DNA from: Eucommia ulmoides
Taxonomy: Eukaryota; Streptophyta; Magnoliopsida; Garryales; Eucommiaceae
NCBI GenBank assembly: GCA_016647705.1
Contig: CM028335.1
Location: 35,540,212 to 35,604,211, forward strand
Reading direction: 5' to 3'
Length of the DNA: 64,000 nucleotides
Position 1 is the stretch's first letter, and each line of letters opens with the position of its first letter. This document shows, in pieces, positions 47,001-57,594 of the stretch. A program made the translations under genes and the position numbers. The notes below the pieces were generated by a model. That model was not told the origin of the DNA, ran no database searches, and saw only the letters and a list, made by a program, of their open reading frames with translations.

Positions 47001-48640
47001 TAGAGTTGATTAAAGATTATGATTGCACCATCCACTATCACCCAGGAAAAGCTAATGTTGTAGCAGACGCGTTGAGTCGAAAATCAGCGGGTTCAATCGT
47101 ACATCTTCGGATAGTTCGTAATAATCTGTATGCCGAGCTGAGATCGATGCGAGTTAAATTAGAGATTGGGCAGACAGCAGCACTGCTTGCGATATTGACT
47201 TTGAGGCCGACATTGATAGATCGTATTATTGAAGCTCAGAAGTTGGATGATCAATTAAGAAGAATACGAAATGAAGTAAAAGATGGATTCAGAACAGATT
47301 ATCAGATTAGGGTTGGGGATGAGGCACTAATGTTTGGCACTCGGCTATGCGTGCCTAACGATATCAACTTGAAAAAGGATATTTTGGAGGAGGCGCATAG
47401 CTCCGCGTATGTAATGCATCCAGGCAGTACCAAAATGTACCGAGACCTGCGTGAGCATTATTGGTAGACAGGAATGAAGCAAGAAATCACAGAATTCGTT
47501 GCCAGGTGCTTAATTTGTCAGCAAGTAAAAATTGAACATCAGCATCCAAGTGGGTTGCTACAACCTCTACCTATTCTCGAGTGGAAATGGGAGCATATTA
47601 CGATGGATTTTGTTTCAGGGTTACCCCGCAGTCAAAAAGGCCATAATTCTATTTGGGTGATTATCGACAAGCTTACTAAGTCTGTCCATTTTCTGGCCGT
47701 AAAGACGACATTTTCACTTGAGAAATATGCTCAATTGTATATCAATGAAATTGTAAGGTTGCATGGCGCTCTGGTTTCTATAGTATCCGATAGAGATCCG
47801 AGATTTACTTCAAGATTTTAGCCAAGTCTTCGGACCGCTTTGGGTACCAGGCTGAACTTTAGCACCGCTTTCCACCCTCAGACTGATGGTCAATCAGAGC
47901 GTACAATTCATACATTGGAGGATATGCTGAGAGGGTGTGTGTTGAAAGCTCCTCGTAGTTGGGACGATCTTTTGCCATTGATGGAATTCGCCTATAACAA
48001 CAGCTACCACTCGGCAATTGAGATGGCCTCATATGAAGTATTATATGGCAGGAGATGTAGAACTCTAGTTTGTTGGACTAAAGTGGGTGAACAGAAATTG
48101 TTGATGACAGATATAACCCTGATGACCGCAGATAAAGTAAAGATGATACGGGAAAAATTGAAAATATCTCAGAGTCGACAAAAGAGTTATGCAGACAATC
48201 GCCGGCGGGAGTTGGAGTTCGAGGTGGGAGAGCATGTATTTTTGCGTGTCTCTCCTTGGAAAGGTATATTGAGGTTTGGAAAGAAAGGAAAGTTGAACCC
48301 AAGATACATCGGACTATATGAAATTTTGGATCGGGTTGGCGCTACAGCATATAGGCTTGCATTACCTTCAGAATTGTCTCGACTACATAATGTTTTCCAC
48401 GTGTCAATGCTTTGAAAATATGTACCCGACCCCTCTCATGTGTTGACTTCGCAGCCGATTGAATTAAAAGAAAATTTAACGTATATTGAAAAACCAGTTC
48501 AAATTTTAGGCCGTAGGGATCAAGTGTTAAGAACGAAAACGATTCTGTTAGTCAAGGTTTTGTGGCATAGTCACGCAGTGGAAGAAGAGACTTGGGAACG
48601 AGAAGATGAGATGCGGAACAAGTACCCACATTTATATATA
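44024..48640 (+). pseudogene. chromovirus gag-pol polyprotein, decayed
   Basis: Gag (44024-44766) reads FTGTAGPADAENWLRGVGHV and ISWDNFVAEFNKKYFPESY, with two early stops before 44155. The zinc knuckle CYRCGAPDHFARDC (44992-45033) is intact; a second, FRCKEQGHIEANC, lacks its first Cys. Protease has LIDPGSTHS near 45301. RT begins before a frameshift near 45990 and continues [20 protein letters not shown], with FIDDILIYS near 46309. RNase [15 protein letters not shown]. Integrase: HHCC region at 47400-47530, then MDFVSGLPRS, SDRDPRFTSRF, TAFHPQTDGQSERTIHTLED. The tail HVLTSQPIELKENL...VKVLWHSHAVEEETWE is chromodomain-like, the module that targets such elements to chromatin. In-frame stops at about 44764, 45199, 46337, 46646, 46688, 46973, 47465, 47819 and 48413. 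Confidence 0.9.
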
Positions 48641-48767
48641 TATATATATATAAATGTGCATGTGTGTTTGTGCAGTGAACCACGCTGGAAAGGAATGGGG
48701 AAGAGAGAGAGGATGAGAGAAATGTGGCATGGTTTTGCTCCACTAATCCATATATATATATATATAT

Positions 48768-48803
<36 letters not shown>

Positions 48804-50803
48804 ACGTGGTGAGAAAGGATTTGGATCACTCTGGAAGAAACAACCAAGAGAAAGAGAGAGAGAGAAAAAAAAGCGAAGGAGAAGAAGAAGCTATCGAGAA
48901 AGCTGTTGGAGATCACTAGTGCGGGTTCGGGGTGTTTTCCCAGGGTTGAGGGTCGTTTGGGCTGTAGCAGTATGCAAGTATGACATGTTCTGGGGTCATA
49001 TGGAAGCATATATGTGTGTGTGAAGGTTTGTGCTCTGTTTTTGCTGTTTAGAGTTATAACCGGTGGTTTGGGGTGTTGTTTTAGTAGGTGCTTTAGTTGG
49101 AGTGAAGGGAATGAGGTTGGTAATATCAGTTGTAAACTTGGGATGGTTGATCGTGAAGGTGGAGTAAAGGATTTAAGGGCCGGAGTTGGTGACGAGAAGG
49201 GGGTAAAGGACTGGTCTGTTCTGTTCGGGACGAAGCAAGGATCACTTAAGCAGTGGTAGATTGCTTAGGCGGCAAATCAACAGACAGCCAGAATCGCGTG
49301 ATCGTTTAGGCGGTAAAACAACAGATAACCAGAAATCGCGTGATCGCTTAGGCGATGGAAGATTGCTTAGGCGATAAAACAACAGAAAGCTGAAAATTGC
49401 CTGTTCGCCTAGGCGGTGTATTCCCGCTTAGGCGGTGGGGAGCAGAAGCATATTCTAGGGGAAATTCAAAGAAAATTGACAATTGTTCTGAGGTAAGTAA
49501 CGTCTCTTATTAGTTTTTATGATTCACTGAATTAGTTTTATAGCCTTAGCATATCAAATGACAAAATGTGGGGTAGGAAAGTTAATAAACGTAGGGTTTG
49601 CATCACACGATTAGGTTGTTTTTTGCTACACTATTAATTTAGGTCCTGACACAAATATGTTCACAATTTCGGAGACTTCGTAGCTGGGAGTCAGGAGAGC
49701 TTGCAAGTACGAATTTTGAGGTGAGTGTACTGTCTTCTTAAAAAATTATTTTTCTATATGTCGACCTAAATGTTTATTAAACTGCATGATTTTATAAATA
49801 TGGTGGATTGAGCAGGTTTTGTGTGAGTTGGTAAAAATGAATTTTCGTGGAATTGTTAGGGTTTTAAAAAGAAGGATATTATAAATAATTTTGTTAGAAA
49901 TTGATGGTAACTGAATTGACGATGGTGTTGTTGCTTGATTTGTGTTGTTGGTTAGACTATGCCATAGTTTATGTTCTGTCCGGAGGGTGGTCCGGCAGGT
50001 GGTGATTCATATTATGGTCTGTCCGGAGGGTGGTCCGGCGGATGGATATTTGTTATAGTGATTGATATAATTGGTGACTTATATTATTGGCCTCCGGAGA
50101 CGTCCGGTAGGCGGTGATCTGTGTAGTTAGGTCCGCTAGGAAGGCATATCCTACAGATGGTTACGGTACCGTTGCAACTTCCGATCGTGAGGTTAAAACG
50201 ATCACTATGGTTTAGTCGGTGTGTATGTGGGTGATGAGTAAACTTGAAATGGGGTGTTTTTACTAAGATTGGTGATTTATTTTATATAATGATTGACATG
50301 ATTCTACACTGAATAGATTGGTGAGATATATAATTATATAATTGTTTATTTATTTTCACTGTTTACTTTAAGAGGAGATGTTTGTATTATGGTATTCGTA
50401 TAATTACGCTCGATCCCTTTTAAAAAGGTATTGAAAATGTATTATTATTTTGAAAATATGTTTTAAAATTACTAAGAAGGCAATACACTCGCAGGTGCTG
50501 TAGAGAAACGTTTATCCCCTACTGGCAATAGGTCGATTTCATGAAGGGCTGTAGCGGAGAGTATCTCGATAGTGATTCATTTTGCTTCTGGTTGTATATG
50601 TTGGTTAGTAAAAATGAACTAGTACTGTAGTTGTAAGATCAAGAGAGTTCCAATGGAAGGGGGTATATGTATTTTTGTTGACTATAGTAAATAATATTCT
50701 CTTTTTGTGTAAGGTATTTTAATTAGTGTTAGTCATTGCTGGAAGAGTTGTATTGTTGTCACACCGGCCCATGAATATTGGGAAACCGGGGTGGGTTGTG
50801 ACA
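48634..50803 (+). repeat. 3' LTR of the chromovirus, 5'-truncated
   Basis: Nearly identical to 41580-43773. Its left edge is a TA-rich microsatellite joined directly to the pol end (MRNKYPHLY), without a polypurine tract or TGTAAGACC start. It repeats the CGCTTAGGCGGT motif cluster at 49255-49440. Confidence 0.88.
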
Positions 50804-51559
50804 ATTTGAATTTTGGTGCACTTAAACTTCTATCCAGAACCGGTGGTCAGAAATTAATACGAGGTGTGCCAAGTTTGCTAGTTTTTATAGTGTGCTAGAG
50901 TGTTTAGGAAGCGGACACATTAAGCAAGATAAGGTAATAAACATTATTTTTTTATTTTATTATTAATATCTTCAATAGTTATATTTTTTTTCTTTTTATG
51001 TTTTTTAGTTTGTTGAAGCCAAATGATTGTATGCTAAAGTAATGAAAAGGCCCTTCGAATTCCAACATTGTTGAGAGATATTAAGGCACAAATGGAAATA
51101 GAGTGAAATTACTACTTCGACAAAGAAGCAAAAAAATTATTCAGCTTCGAGTCCTGCAACATCAACTCCTTTAACTCTTGATTCAATTAACTTAGGTAAA
51201 GATGATGGAGGTCCTGTAAACCAAGATAGACCATTGGGTAAAAAGGCATAAAAAAAAAAAAAAGATAATAAAGGTAAAAAAAAAAAAAAAAAAACTCTGA
51301 TGCGACGGGTGTAGTAGATGCATAACATAAATACAGAGAACACAGAGAAGAATCAAATCGTCGAAAGGCTAAACGATTTGAAATAGTGATAGGGCAAGAA
51401 AGAAAACTACATCAAAATGCAAAAAGAATCCAGTTGGATAAAACCCTTTATAAGGATCAAATGATACAAATGGACACGAGTAAAATAGATCATGTTGCAG
51501 CCGAATACTATAACGATGTTAAGATGGAGATTCTTGCGAGTAGACGTCGTAATTTGTGA

Positions 51560-51856
51560 TGTATTTTTATTTGGTTCTATTTATTAGTTGTATTTTTACT
51601 TGGTTTTATTTATTAATTGTATTTTTCTTTGGGTCTATTTATTAATTATATTTTTTTGTTCTATTCATTGCATAATACAAATAAACAAAAAAATGCAATA
51701 CTTAAAGAAAAGATCTAATTGAAGTCCAAACAAACAATAACAAATAATTAAATTAGAGTTACTGAAATTCAAATAAACAAGAACAAATAATTCAAGGAAA
51801 GATCTAACTGAAATTCAAACAAATAAGAACATAAATCATTCTTGGCCATGCATCTG
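51560..51856. other. convergent intergenic spacer of the Harbinger element
   Basis: AT-rich, with a TTGTATTTTT...TTTATT repeat three times at about 51560-51650. It separates the converging ends of ORF1 and the transposase gene; no other feature seen. Confidence 0.6.
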
Positions 51857-53130
51857 TCATAAATGCTCAATGAGATCTGACTGAAGTTGAGAATGAACTT
51901 GTCTATCCCTGATCCGATGTTGGGTTTGAATATAATTTGATAGCTCAGGTGTATGAGCATGCAAAACTTGTACAAGATGATTTTCATCACTCCCCTCAAA
52001 ATCAATATTTATGGTTCCTCCCTCATCCTCAATCACTATATTGTGCATTATAATATACGCTTTCATAATATTTACTAGCGTTTTCTTATCCCAAAAATAT
52101 GTCGGTCCACGTACAATGGCGAAATGTGTCTGGAGCACTCCAAATGCTCGTTCAATATCTTTTTTTGCTGACTCTTGAGCTGTGGCAAAATACTTCTTTT
52201 TCAAGCCTTGGGGGCATGAAATTGTCTTCACAAAAGTTGGACAATTTGGGTATATGCCATCAGCTAAGTAATAACCCATTATATACATATTTCCATTAAC
52301 ATTATATGTAACAGGAAGAGCAGTCCTTGTACCTAGTATATCAAATATTGGAAATCGATCTAACACATTGATATCATTAAGTGATCTTGGAATACCAAAG
52401 AAAGCATGTCATGTCCACAGATCTTGTGAAGCAACAACTTCCAAAATAATTGTAGGCTCATGACAATGACCAATGTATATCTCCTGCCAAGCGATAGGAG
52501 AATTTTTCCGTTTCAAATGCATATAGTCAATATTCTCCAACATTCTAGGGAAACCTCGTTGCTCACCAAGCGCCAACAATCAAGAAGTATTATTGTTGTC
52601 TGGTGCTCTTAAATACTCAACACCGAACACCTGGATGCTCTTAAATACTCAACACCGAACACCTGGACAACTGTTTTCACAAAATGCCTTAAACTCTCTA
52701 TAACAGTGCTTTCTCTAATTCGCACAAATTCATCAATAGAATTAGCAGGGTTTCCATAAGTCAACATTCTGAATGTAGTTGTTATCTTTTGAAATAAAGA
52801 AATACCAAGAATTCCAACAACATCTCTTTTCTGAACAAAAAACAAATCGTATTATTCTACCTAGTAAACAATCTGATAAAAAAGAAAATGACTCATTCGG
52901 AAGCACCTCTGAAATAAGTTCTCATTGTAAACTAGAGTTTCAGAGAAATAATTACGATAGAGTCTTTGATGTCCATCAACTCTATCGCGATCGTTAATAT
53001 TGTGGCCTGGAATATAACTGCGACGATCTGTTAATTTTCTATAACTTGCTGATTTTTGACTTTCCATAACCATAGTTGCTATTGGCTTGAAGTCATCATC
53101 AGAATCGTCAAAAATGAGAAAATCATTCAC
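51857..53130 (-). pseudogene. PIF/Harbinger transposase (DDE, plant transposon family), frameshifted
   Basis: Starts MNDFLIFDDSDDDFKP at 53130. The helix-turn-helix region runs QRLYRNYFSE, NLFQRCFRMSHFLF and, after a frame change, RMLTYGNPANSIDEF and ESTVIESLRHFVKT. The catalytic part contains NIDYMH (first Asp), NDINVLD (second Asp), then GYYLADGIYP, FVKTISCPQG and DIERAFGVLQTHFAIVRGP (Glu), so the DDE residues appear present. A 32-bp tandem duplication at 52605-52667 shifts the frame, and other breaks lie near 52855 and 52580. It would cut and paste Harbinger elements at TTA targets. The roughly 510-bp 3' frame (52366-51857) is fully open. Confidence 0.88.
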
Positions 53131-53535
53131 AATGTTACGAGATATAATGATATTAAAAGAAATAACAAATGAGTTGAGAAGAAATTGAAGTGAAGATTGA
53201 TAATTTTTTAGAAGAATGGGTTACATTTATAGATAATTTTTAGTGGTAAAATTTTGTTGTAATTTTGGCAGTAAAATTTGGAGAAGGAAATTTAGATTTG
53301 ACGGTAAAATTTAGCAGTGAAATTTAGATGTAGTAGTAAAATTTGGCGGTAAAATTAATTTATTCGATGAAAAAATTGATGAAAAATTAAATAAAAATTA
53401 ATAGATGAAAAACGGCTAGCATAAATGGTTAGTTGGGTTGGAATGACTTCCTAATTTTGGATAGGCAAATTTTGGATCCAATAGCCATTTATTGATTTGG
53501 CTATTGTAAATGAATATTGTGCATTGGAGTTGGTC

Positions 53536-53937
53536 TTACGGAACATGGTATCACGCCAAAAGGATCCCCTTCCCCCCACCCCTACCCCCACCCCTACTCT
53601 CATAACCAAACTTCTCCTTGAACCATAGTTCTTCCTCTACATCATCCTCTATGAACAATTCTTACCATTCTTCCCTCAGCCCCATTTCCCCCAAAAGTTT
53701 AGTCTCTCATCCAATTAATCTGAGCAAACTATGAAAAACCCAAAAACATTCCCTCTTCTAACAAACCCTTCTTACTTGTTCCTAGAACAGAAGGAAGAGA
53801 TGGTCCACAAGGTAGAAGTGTTCTGGATAGTGGAAACGGTGAGAGTAGTAGTGCGGTGCTTAGAAAGGAGCTCAACTACCATTTCTGGAAGTCTTCACAG
53901 AGCCAATCAAGGCTTGGGCGAAGAACAAGAGGAGATG
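53536..53937 (+). pseudogene. LINE linker between ORF1 and ORF2
   Basis: Sequence between the Harbinger element and the solo LTR. At its end the frame SLHRANQGLGEEQEEM stops at 53937 and resumes after the LTR as QNAPGPGESKSIPNL, leading straight into the endonuclease. The first part is proline/cytosine-rich (53565-53600) and not clearly coding. Confidence 0.5.
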
Positions 53938-54890
53938 TGTAATACCCCGGGAATTTATATTTTTGAAAATAATATTTTTTATAATTTTAATATTTTAGGG
54001 TTATTTTGTATATTATGAAAACTTTAGGTTGTTAGTGAATATTAATATATTTTAGAGGGATAAATATGTATTTTATTATAATATATTGAATCGTAAGTTA
54101 ACATTATCCAAATTAGTTAGTAAGTGAAATTGGAATGATAAGATCGAAGATAAGGCTTTGGAAAAAAAAACCCATAAATTCATGAATGAGTGACACATAA
54201 CACCACATGTCAAATTAACAAAAAAAAAAAAATGGGTTCCACTAGTTTTTAGTTAAATATATAATTATGGATGATAGTATTTTTGTGTTAGTATGAGAGA
54301 CGCACAAACAAGACAGTAGAAAGCACAAAAGAGGAATTGTAAGAGAAGAATCAAAAGAAAAGGAAAAAAGAATAATTCCTCTATTAATTATCAATTTATG
54401 ATTTCAGGTAGAATTTTTTAACTCTTTTAATATATGTATTTAATCTCTCTATTGTGTGATTTATATTATTATTGTTGCTGAATTATAATTGTTAATTTCC
54501 ATGAAATAATTATAATCATGTGAAAACTATGTGTGATACATGTCTGTGTATTTATTTGTTGTATTGACTGGATACACGTATTAAAGGGGTTGAAATTCTA
54601 CTAAGTTTTAGATCACAACCCCACAGTTTTTATTGTAGGGTTGCTAAATAATAGAACTAAGCTAGGAATTATAAATGGATTTAGATTTAATTTATTTTTT
54701 TGTAATATTTTTATTTATTGTTATTTTTGTAAAATTGATTCGATAAATTGATAATTACAATAATCGCCCTAATTTATAAAATTTCTCAAATTTATGGGTA
54801 GTAAAATATTCGTTATTTAAAATTTTTAATTTTAATTCTCTCTAGGAGAAACCACGTGATGGCCTTGGGAAACAAGGTCATTACAAGATG
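53933..54890 (+). mobile_element. solo gypsy LTR with perfect TSD
   Basis: A 948-bp LTR (53938-54885), TGTAATACCCC...GGTCATTACA, flanked by AGATG on both sides (53933-53937 and 54886-54890). Reverse-complemented, it is clearly the same family as the LTRs at 3821 and 5588 (GAGAAACCACGTGATGGCC against GAGAAATCGTGTGACGGCC), in the opposite orientation. A solo LTR is the product of recombination between the two LTRs of a former full element. Confidence 0.9.
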
Positions 54891-55890
54891 CAAAATGCTC
54901 CTGGGCCTGGGGAGTCCAAATCAATTCCCAACCTATCTAGTAAGTGTTTTATGAAGATCATTACTTGGAATTTTAGGGGGTTGGAAATTCCAATTTTAAA
55001 AACTCTTTCAAGGACGTTAATAAAGTGCACGGGCCCAATTTGGTCATCCTAATGGAAACAAATGTGGAATTAAATATGATGGGAGTTTTTTCAATGACCA
55101 GGGATTCACGGTGTCCTCTTATGTTAACCCACATGCTAGGGTTGAATGTTTATGGATGCTATGTGTTTTGGAGAGAATCTTGGTCCATCAACTGGCCACT
55201 AGTAACCGAGCAATTCGTGCTAAGATTAAAAAGACGAATTTTCAGGACTAGGTGTTTTTTTCAGTTTACGCCAGTCATAATGCTAGAGAAATAGATGATC
55301 TTTGGAAGGATTTGCATCAAACTTCCTAGAACAATACCTTTTCTCATATGGTAGCCGGCGATTTCAATGATCTGGCAGCCCAGATTGAGAATTCCAATGC
55401 ATGCACGCCATCTGATCTGGTAAGCATAAACAAATTCAACAGAAATATAAATGATTATGGGCTGGTGGATCTAGGATTTTGTGGTCCTAAATACACATGG
55501 TCTGGAGTCAATAGAAACGGTACTTGAATCAGAAAAAGGCTTGATCGTGCCATAACCAATGATGAGTAGTGCTCAAACTTCCTAAGGCATTTGTTGAGAC
55601 CTTCCCTCATACGTGCTCCAACCACTCTCCTATTTTAATTCATATTCTTGGAATCACTAACATAACCAAAACCAAACCTTTTTGGTTTGAAGCTATGTGG
55701 TTCATCCATCATGATTTTAATAATTTTGTTAGTAATAAATGGATGAAAGATAAGGTGAATCTTAACCTAAAACTGGGTCAATTTGCGAGAGGATAAAAAT
55801 CTGGAATAAAGAAACTTTTGAAAATATTTTTAAAATGCAAGAAAAGTAAAGTGCATTACTAGAGAATGGGTTATATTTTTTGTCAGGTTC
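54891..55890 (+). pseudogene. LINE ORF2, APE-type endonuclease domain
   Basis: MKIITWNFRGLEIPIL opens the domain at about 54954. LVILMETN follows after a frame change. A later part reads SHMVAGDFNDLAAQIEN, YGLVDLGFCGPKYTWSG and IRKRLDRAITNDE, then, after another shift, CSNHSPILIHI. These correspond to the WNxRGL, METK, GDFN, YTWSN and DR/SDHxP motifs of plant L1 endonucleases, which nick target DNA to prime reverse transcription. The SDH motif is SNHSP here. The frame decays by 55860 (IWNKETFENIFKMQEK) and no reverse transcriptase follows. Confidence 0.75.
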
Positions 55891-57589
55891 TAACCGTTTT
55901 TTGTGTTTGGTTTTCTTTGTTTGTCTATGTTTTAAGACAAGAATGTAAAGAGTATATAGATTTTTGAGAACTTACCTTGCCTTTTGAAATGATAGTTCTT
56001 CTTGTTTTGTTTGCTTCTTCTTCTTCTTCTTCTTCTTCTTCTTCTTCTTCTACTTCTTCTTCTTCTTATTTTTTCTTCGATTTCTTTGTGTAGAAAATCT
56101 ATGATTTCTAAAACTAAAACTGTATTTTGAGAAGTATTTTTAAAGAGAAAAAGTACTCTTGAAATCTAGATAGATAAGCCCAAGAGTGTAGAATGGGAAT
56201 TAGCAAGCAAAATGGAAGGAGGGCCTTCTCTATTTATAGAGGAGACTGCATGTGCACTCCTCAGGGCACGCACCCTGGGGACTGCGCACGGCACTTGATT
56301 TTTGGCCCATGTGACTTCATGATGGCTCTACCCCCTATTTCGTGTTTTTTTACACTTTAGCCTCCTATTTGTAGAATTGAGTGTAAAACCTTCTTGATGT
56401 GACCTCTCCTAGTCATACCATTTTAGGAAATGACTTTGGGCATTTCCTTGGCTACTTTGGGCACTTCAATTTTGTAATCCAATATTTTGTCTTATTCCCG
56501 GAGAGTGGTTCCTTAGCGTTTTTTGTGATTTGAGTACTTTTTAAAAATTACACATATATTATTTGATTTTTCTTTAAACTGAAATGGTAAAAATGAATTT
56601 AAAGTATCCAAATGAATATTGAAAAGTTTAATTTTTAAAAATAAAATATTTTTGGTTGACAATTTGATAAAAACAGGAAAAAAAAATATTGTTTTTGGGC
56701 CAAAACTAAAAGTAGTTGGAATTGGTGAAATTACTTAAAATTAAGGGGTAGAAAATGAAATTAATTATATCCAAAGTGATATTCTATGAAAATGAAATTT
56801 CAATTTAACCAATTTAGTCCCCAATTAACTTTTAGAAATTTTGATTTTAACTTGAAACTTTATTTTTTTCCTAATTTAATCAAATTGTCGTTTTTTTTTT
56901 TCCTTTTCTTTTCAAAACTTTAAATGAAATTTAAAAACATGAATCTAAGGTAAAAAAATTGTACCTTTAAATGTTGTTTAAATTTTTTCAAAATTTTTAC
57001 TTTAAACCCAACACTTTTATAGAATGCAAAAACGAGGTGTACATGAGGTGAATTTTGTGATTTGGGCACTTTTTGTCAATTAAATATAATTTTTTGTTTC
57101 TTTGTAAAATTGAAATGATAAAAATAAAATTAAACTATCTAAATTAATGTTTAAATGTTTAATTTCTAAAATAAAGACTTAATTGGTCGTCAATTTGACA
57201 AAATTAGCAAAGCAATACAGTTTTTGGGCTAAAATTGAAAGTAGTTGGAATTAGTCAAATTTCTTAAACTTAAAAGGTGAAAAATAAAATTACCTATATT
57301 CAAAGTGATATTGTATGAAAATACAATTTCAATTTAATCAATTTAGTACTGAAATAACTTTTAAAAATTTTGATGTGAGCCCGAAACTTTATTTCTTTGC
57401 CAAATTTATTCAAATTGCCGATTTTTTTTTGTTTTTTATTTTTCAAACATTAATTAAGAATTAAACACATGAATATATGGCGTGAATTCGTCCCTTTAAG
57501 CATAGTTTAAAATTTATCCAAATTTCCACTTTAGACTCGACACTTTTACAAAAATACGAAAATAGGCGAGACAAAATACGGTGTCTATA
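55891..57589. mobile_element. LTR-like sequence with a 0.53-kb tandem duplication
   Basis: The right end, GACAAAATACGGTGTCTATA, resembles the Tat/Ogre LTR end CAAAATGTCGTGTCTACA. The minus strand carries CTCTATAAATAGAG near 56230. A CTT microsatellite lies at 56007-56064. Two copies of about 530 bp (56520-57045 and 57053-57590) are colinear. The flanks GGTTC (55886-55890) and GGTTT (57590-57594) could be a decayed target duplication, but LINE sequence lies on the left and retroelement sequence on the right, so I treat the boundaries as tentative. Confidence 0.5.
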
Positions 57590-57594
57590 GGTTT

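Larger units (their letters stand above)
41459..50808 (+). mobile_element. Tekay/Del-like chromovirus (Ty3/gypsy), decayed
   Basis: The LTRs are 41464-43773 and about 48634-50803, with the perfect target duplication ATTTG (41459-41463 and 50804-50808). The left LTR starts TGTAAGACCCTGATTT and ends TTGTGACA. The primer site TTGTATCAGAGCC follows. Gag, protease, RT, RNase H, integrase and a chromodomain-like tail run in chromovirus order on the plus strand. The right LTR lacks its first roughly 110-130 bp together with the polypurine tract and the pol end. Confidence 0.92.
41208..51559 (+). pseudogene. Harbinger ORF1 (Myb/SANT-like protein), interrupted by a chromovirus
   Basis: Starts at ATG 41208. 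The first part reads KHFTPREDILIVLGWLNTSK then a stop (F*RRIHDYF, where Trp is expected, so TGG to TAG), and ends GGF at 41463. After the chromovirus the frame resumes at 50804 as EFWCT*TSIQNRWSEIN then TRCAKFASFYSVLE. A small GT...AG intron is likely at 50934-51008. The next exon reads FVEAK*LYAKVMKRPFEFQHC. The C-terminal Lys/Gln-rich part ends MEILASRRRNL* at 51557-51559. This is the SANT/trihelix-like helper protein that binds transposon DNA and transports or partners the transposase. Stops plus the insertion make it non-functional. Confidence 0.8.
40115..53538. mobile_element. PIF/Harbinger DNA transposon, two genes, with a chromovirus nested in its ORF1
   Basis: The termini GAGCAACTCCAA (40118 on) and, inverted, GACCAACTCCAA (53535 backwards) form TIRs, flanked by TTA on both sides (40115-40117 and 53536-53538), the Harbinger target duplication. 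Inside are a plus-strand Myb-like ORF1 and a convergent minus-strand DDE transposase, the standard PIF/Harbinger arrangement. Removing the 9.3-kb chromovirus leaves about 4.07 kb, a normal autonomous size. The element is inserted in the LINE. Confidence 0.92.
17441..55890 (+). mobile_element. L1-type LINE remnant split into at least five pieces
   Basis: The LINE pieces are 17441-17995, 25158-25196, 39253-40117, 53536-53937 and 54886-55890, about 2.9 kb in total. The ORF1 frame (DUF4283 domain then a zinc-knuckle start) crosses two copia insertions. The linker before ORF2 crosses a Harbinger insertion and a solo LTR. The APE endonuclease follows. No reverse transcriptase is seen, so the 3' part is lost. 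The pieces are in the order expected for plant L1 elements, and each insertion is delimited by its own target duplication. Confidence 0.75.

Noticed and set aside
55886-57594. GGTTC/GGTTT as a decayed target duplication around the LTR-like sequence
   Set aside because: The left flank is LINE and the right flank is the SIRE-like extra ORF, so the two sides were not contiguous before insertion; kept only as tentative.
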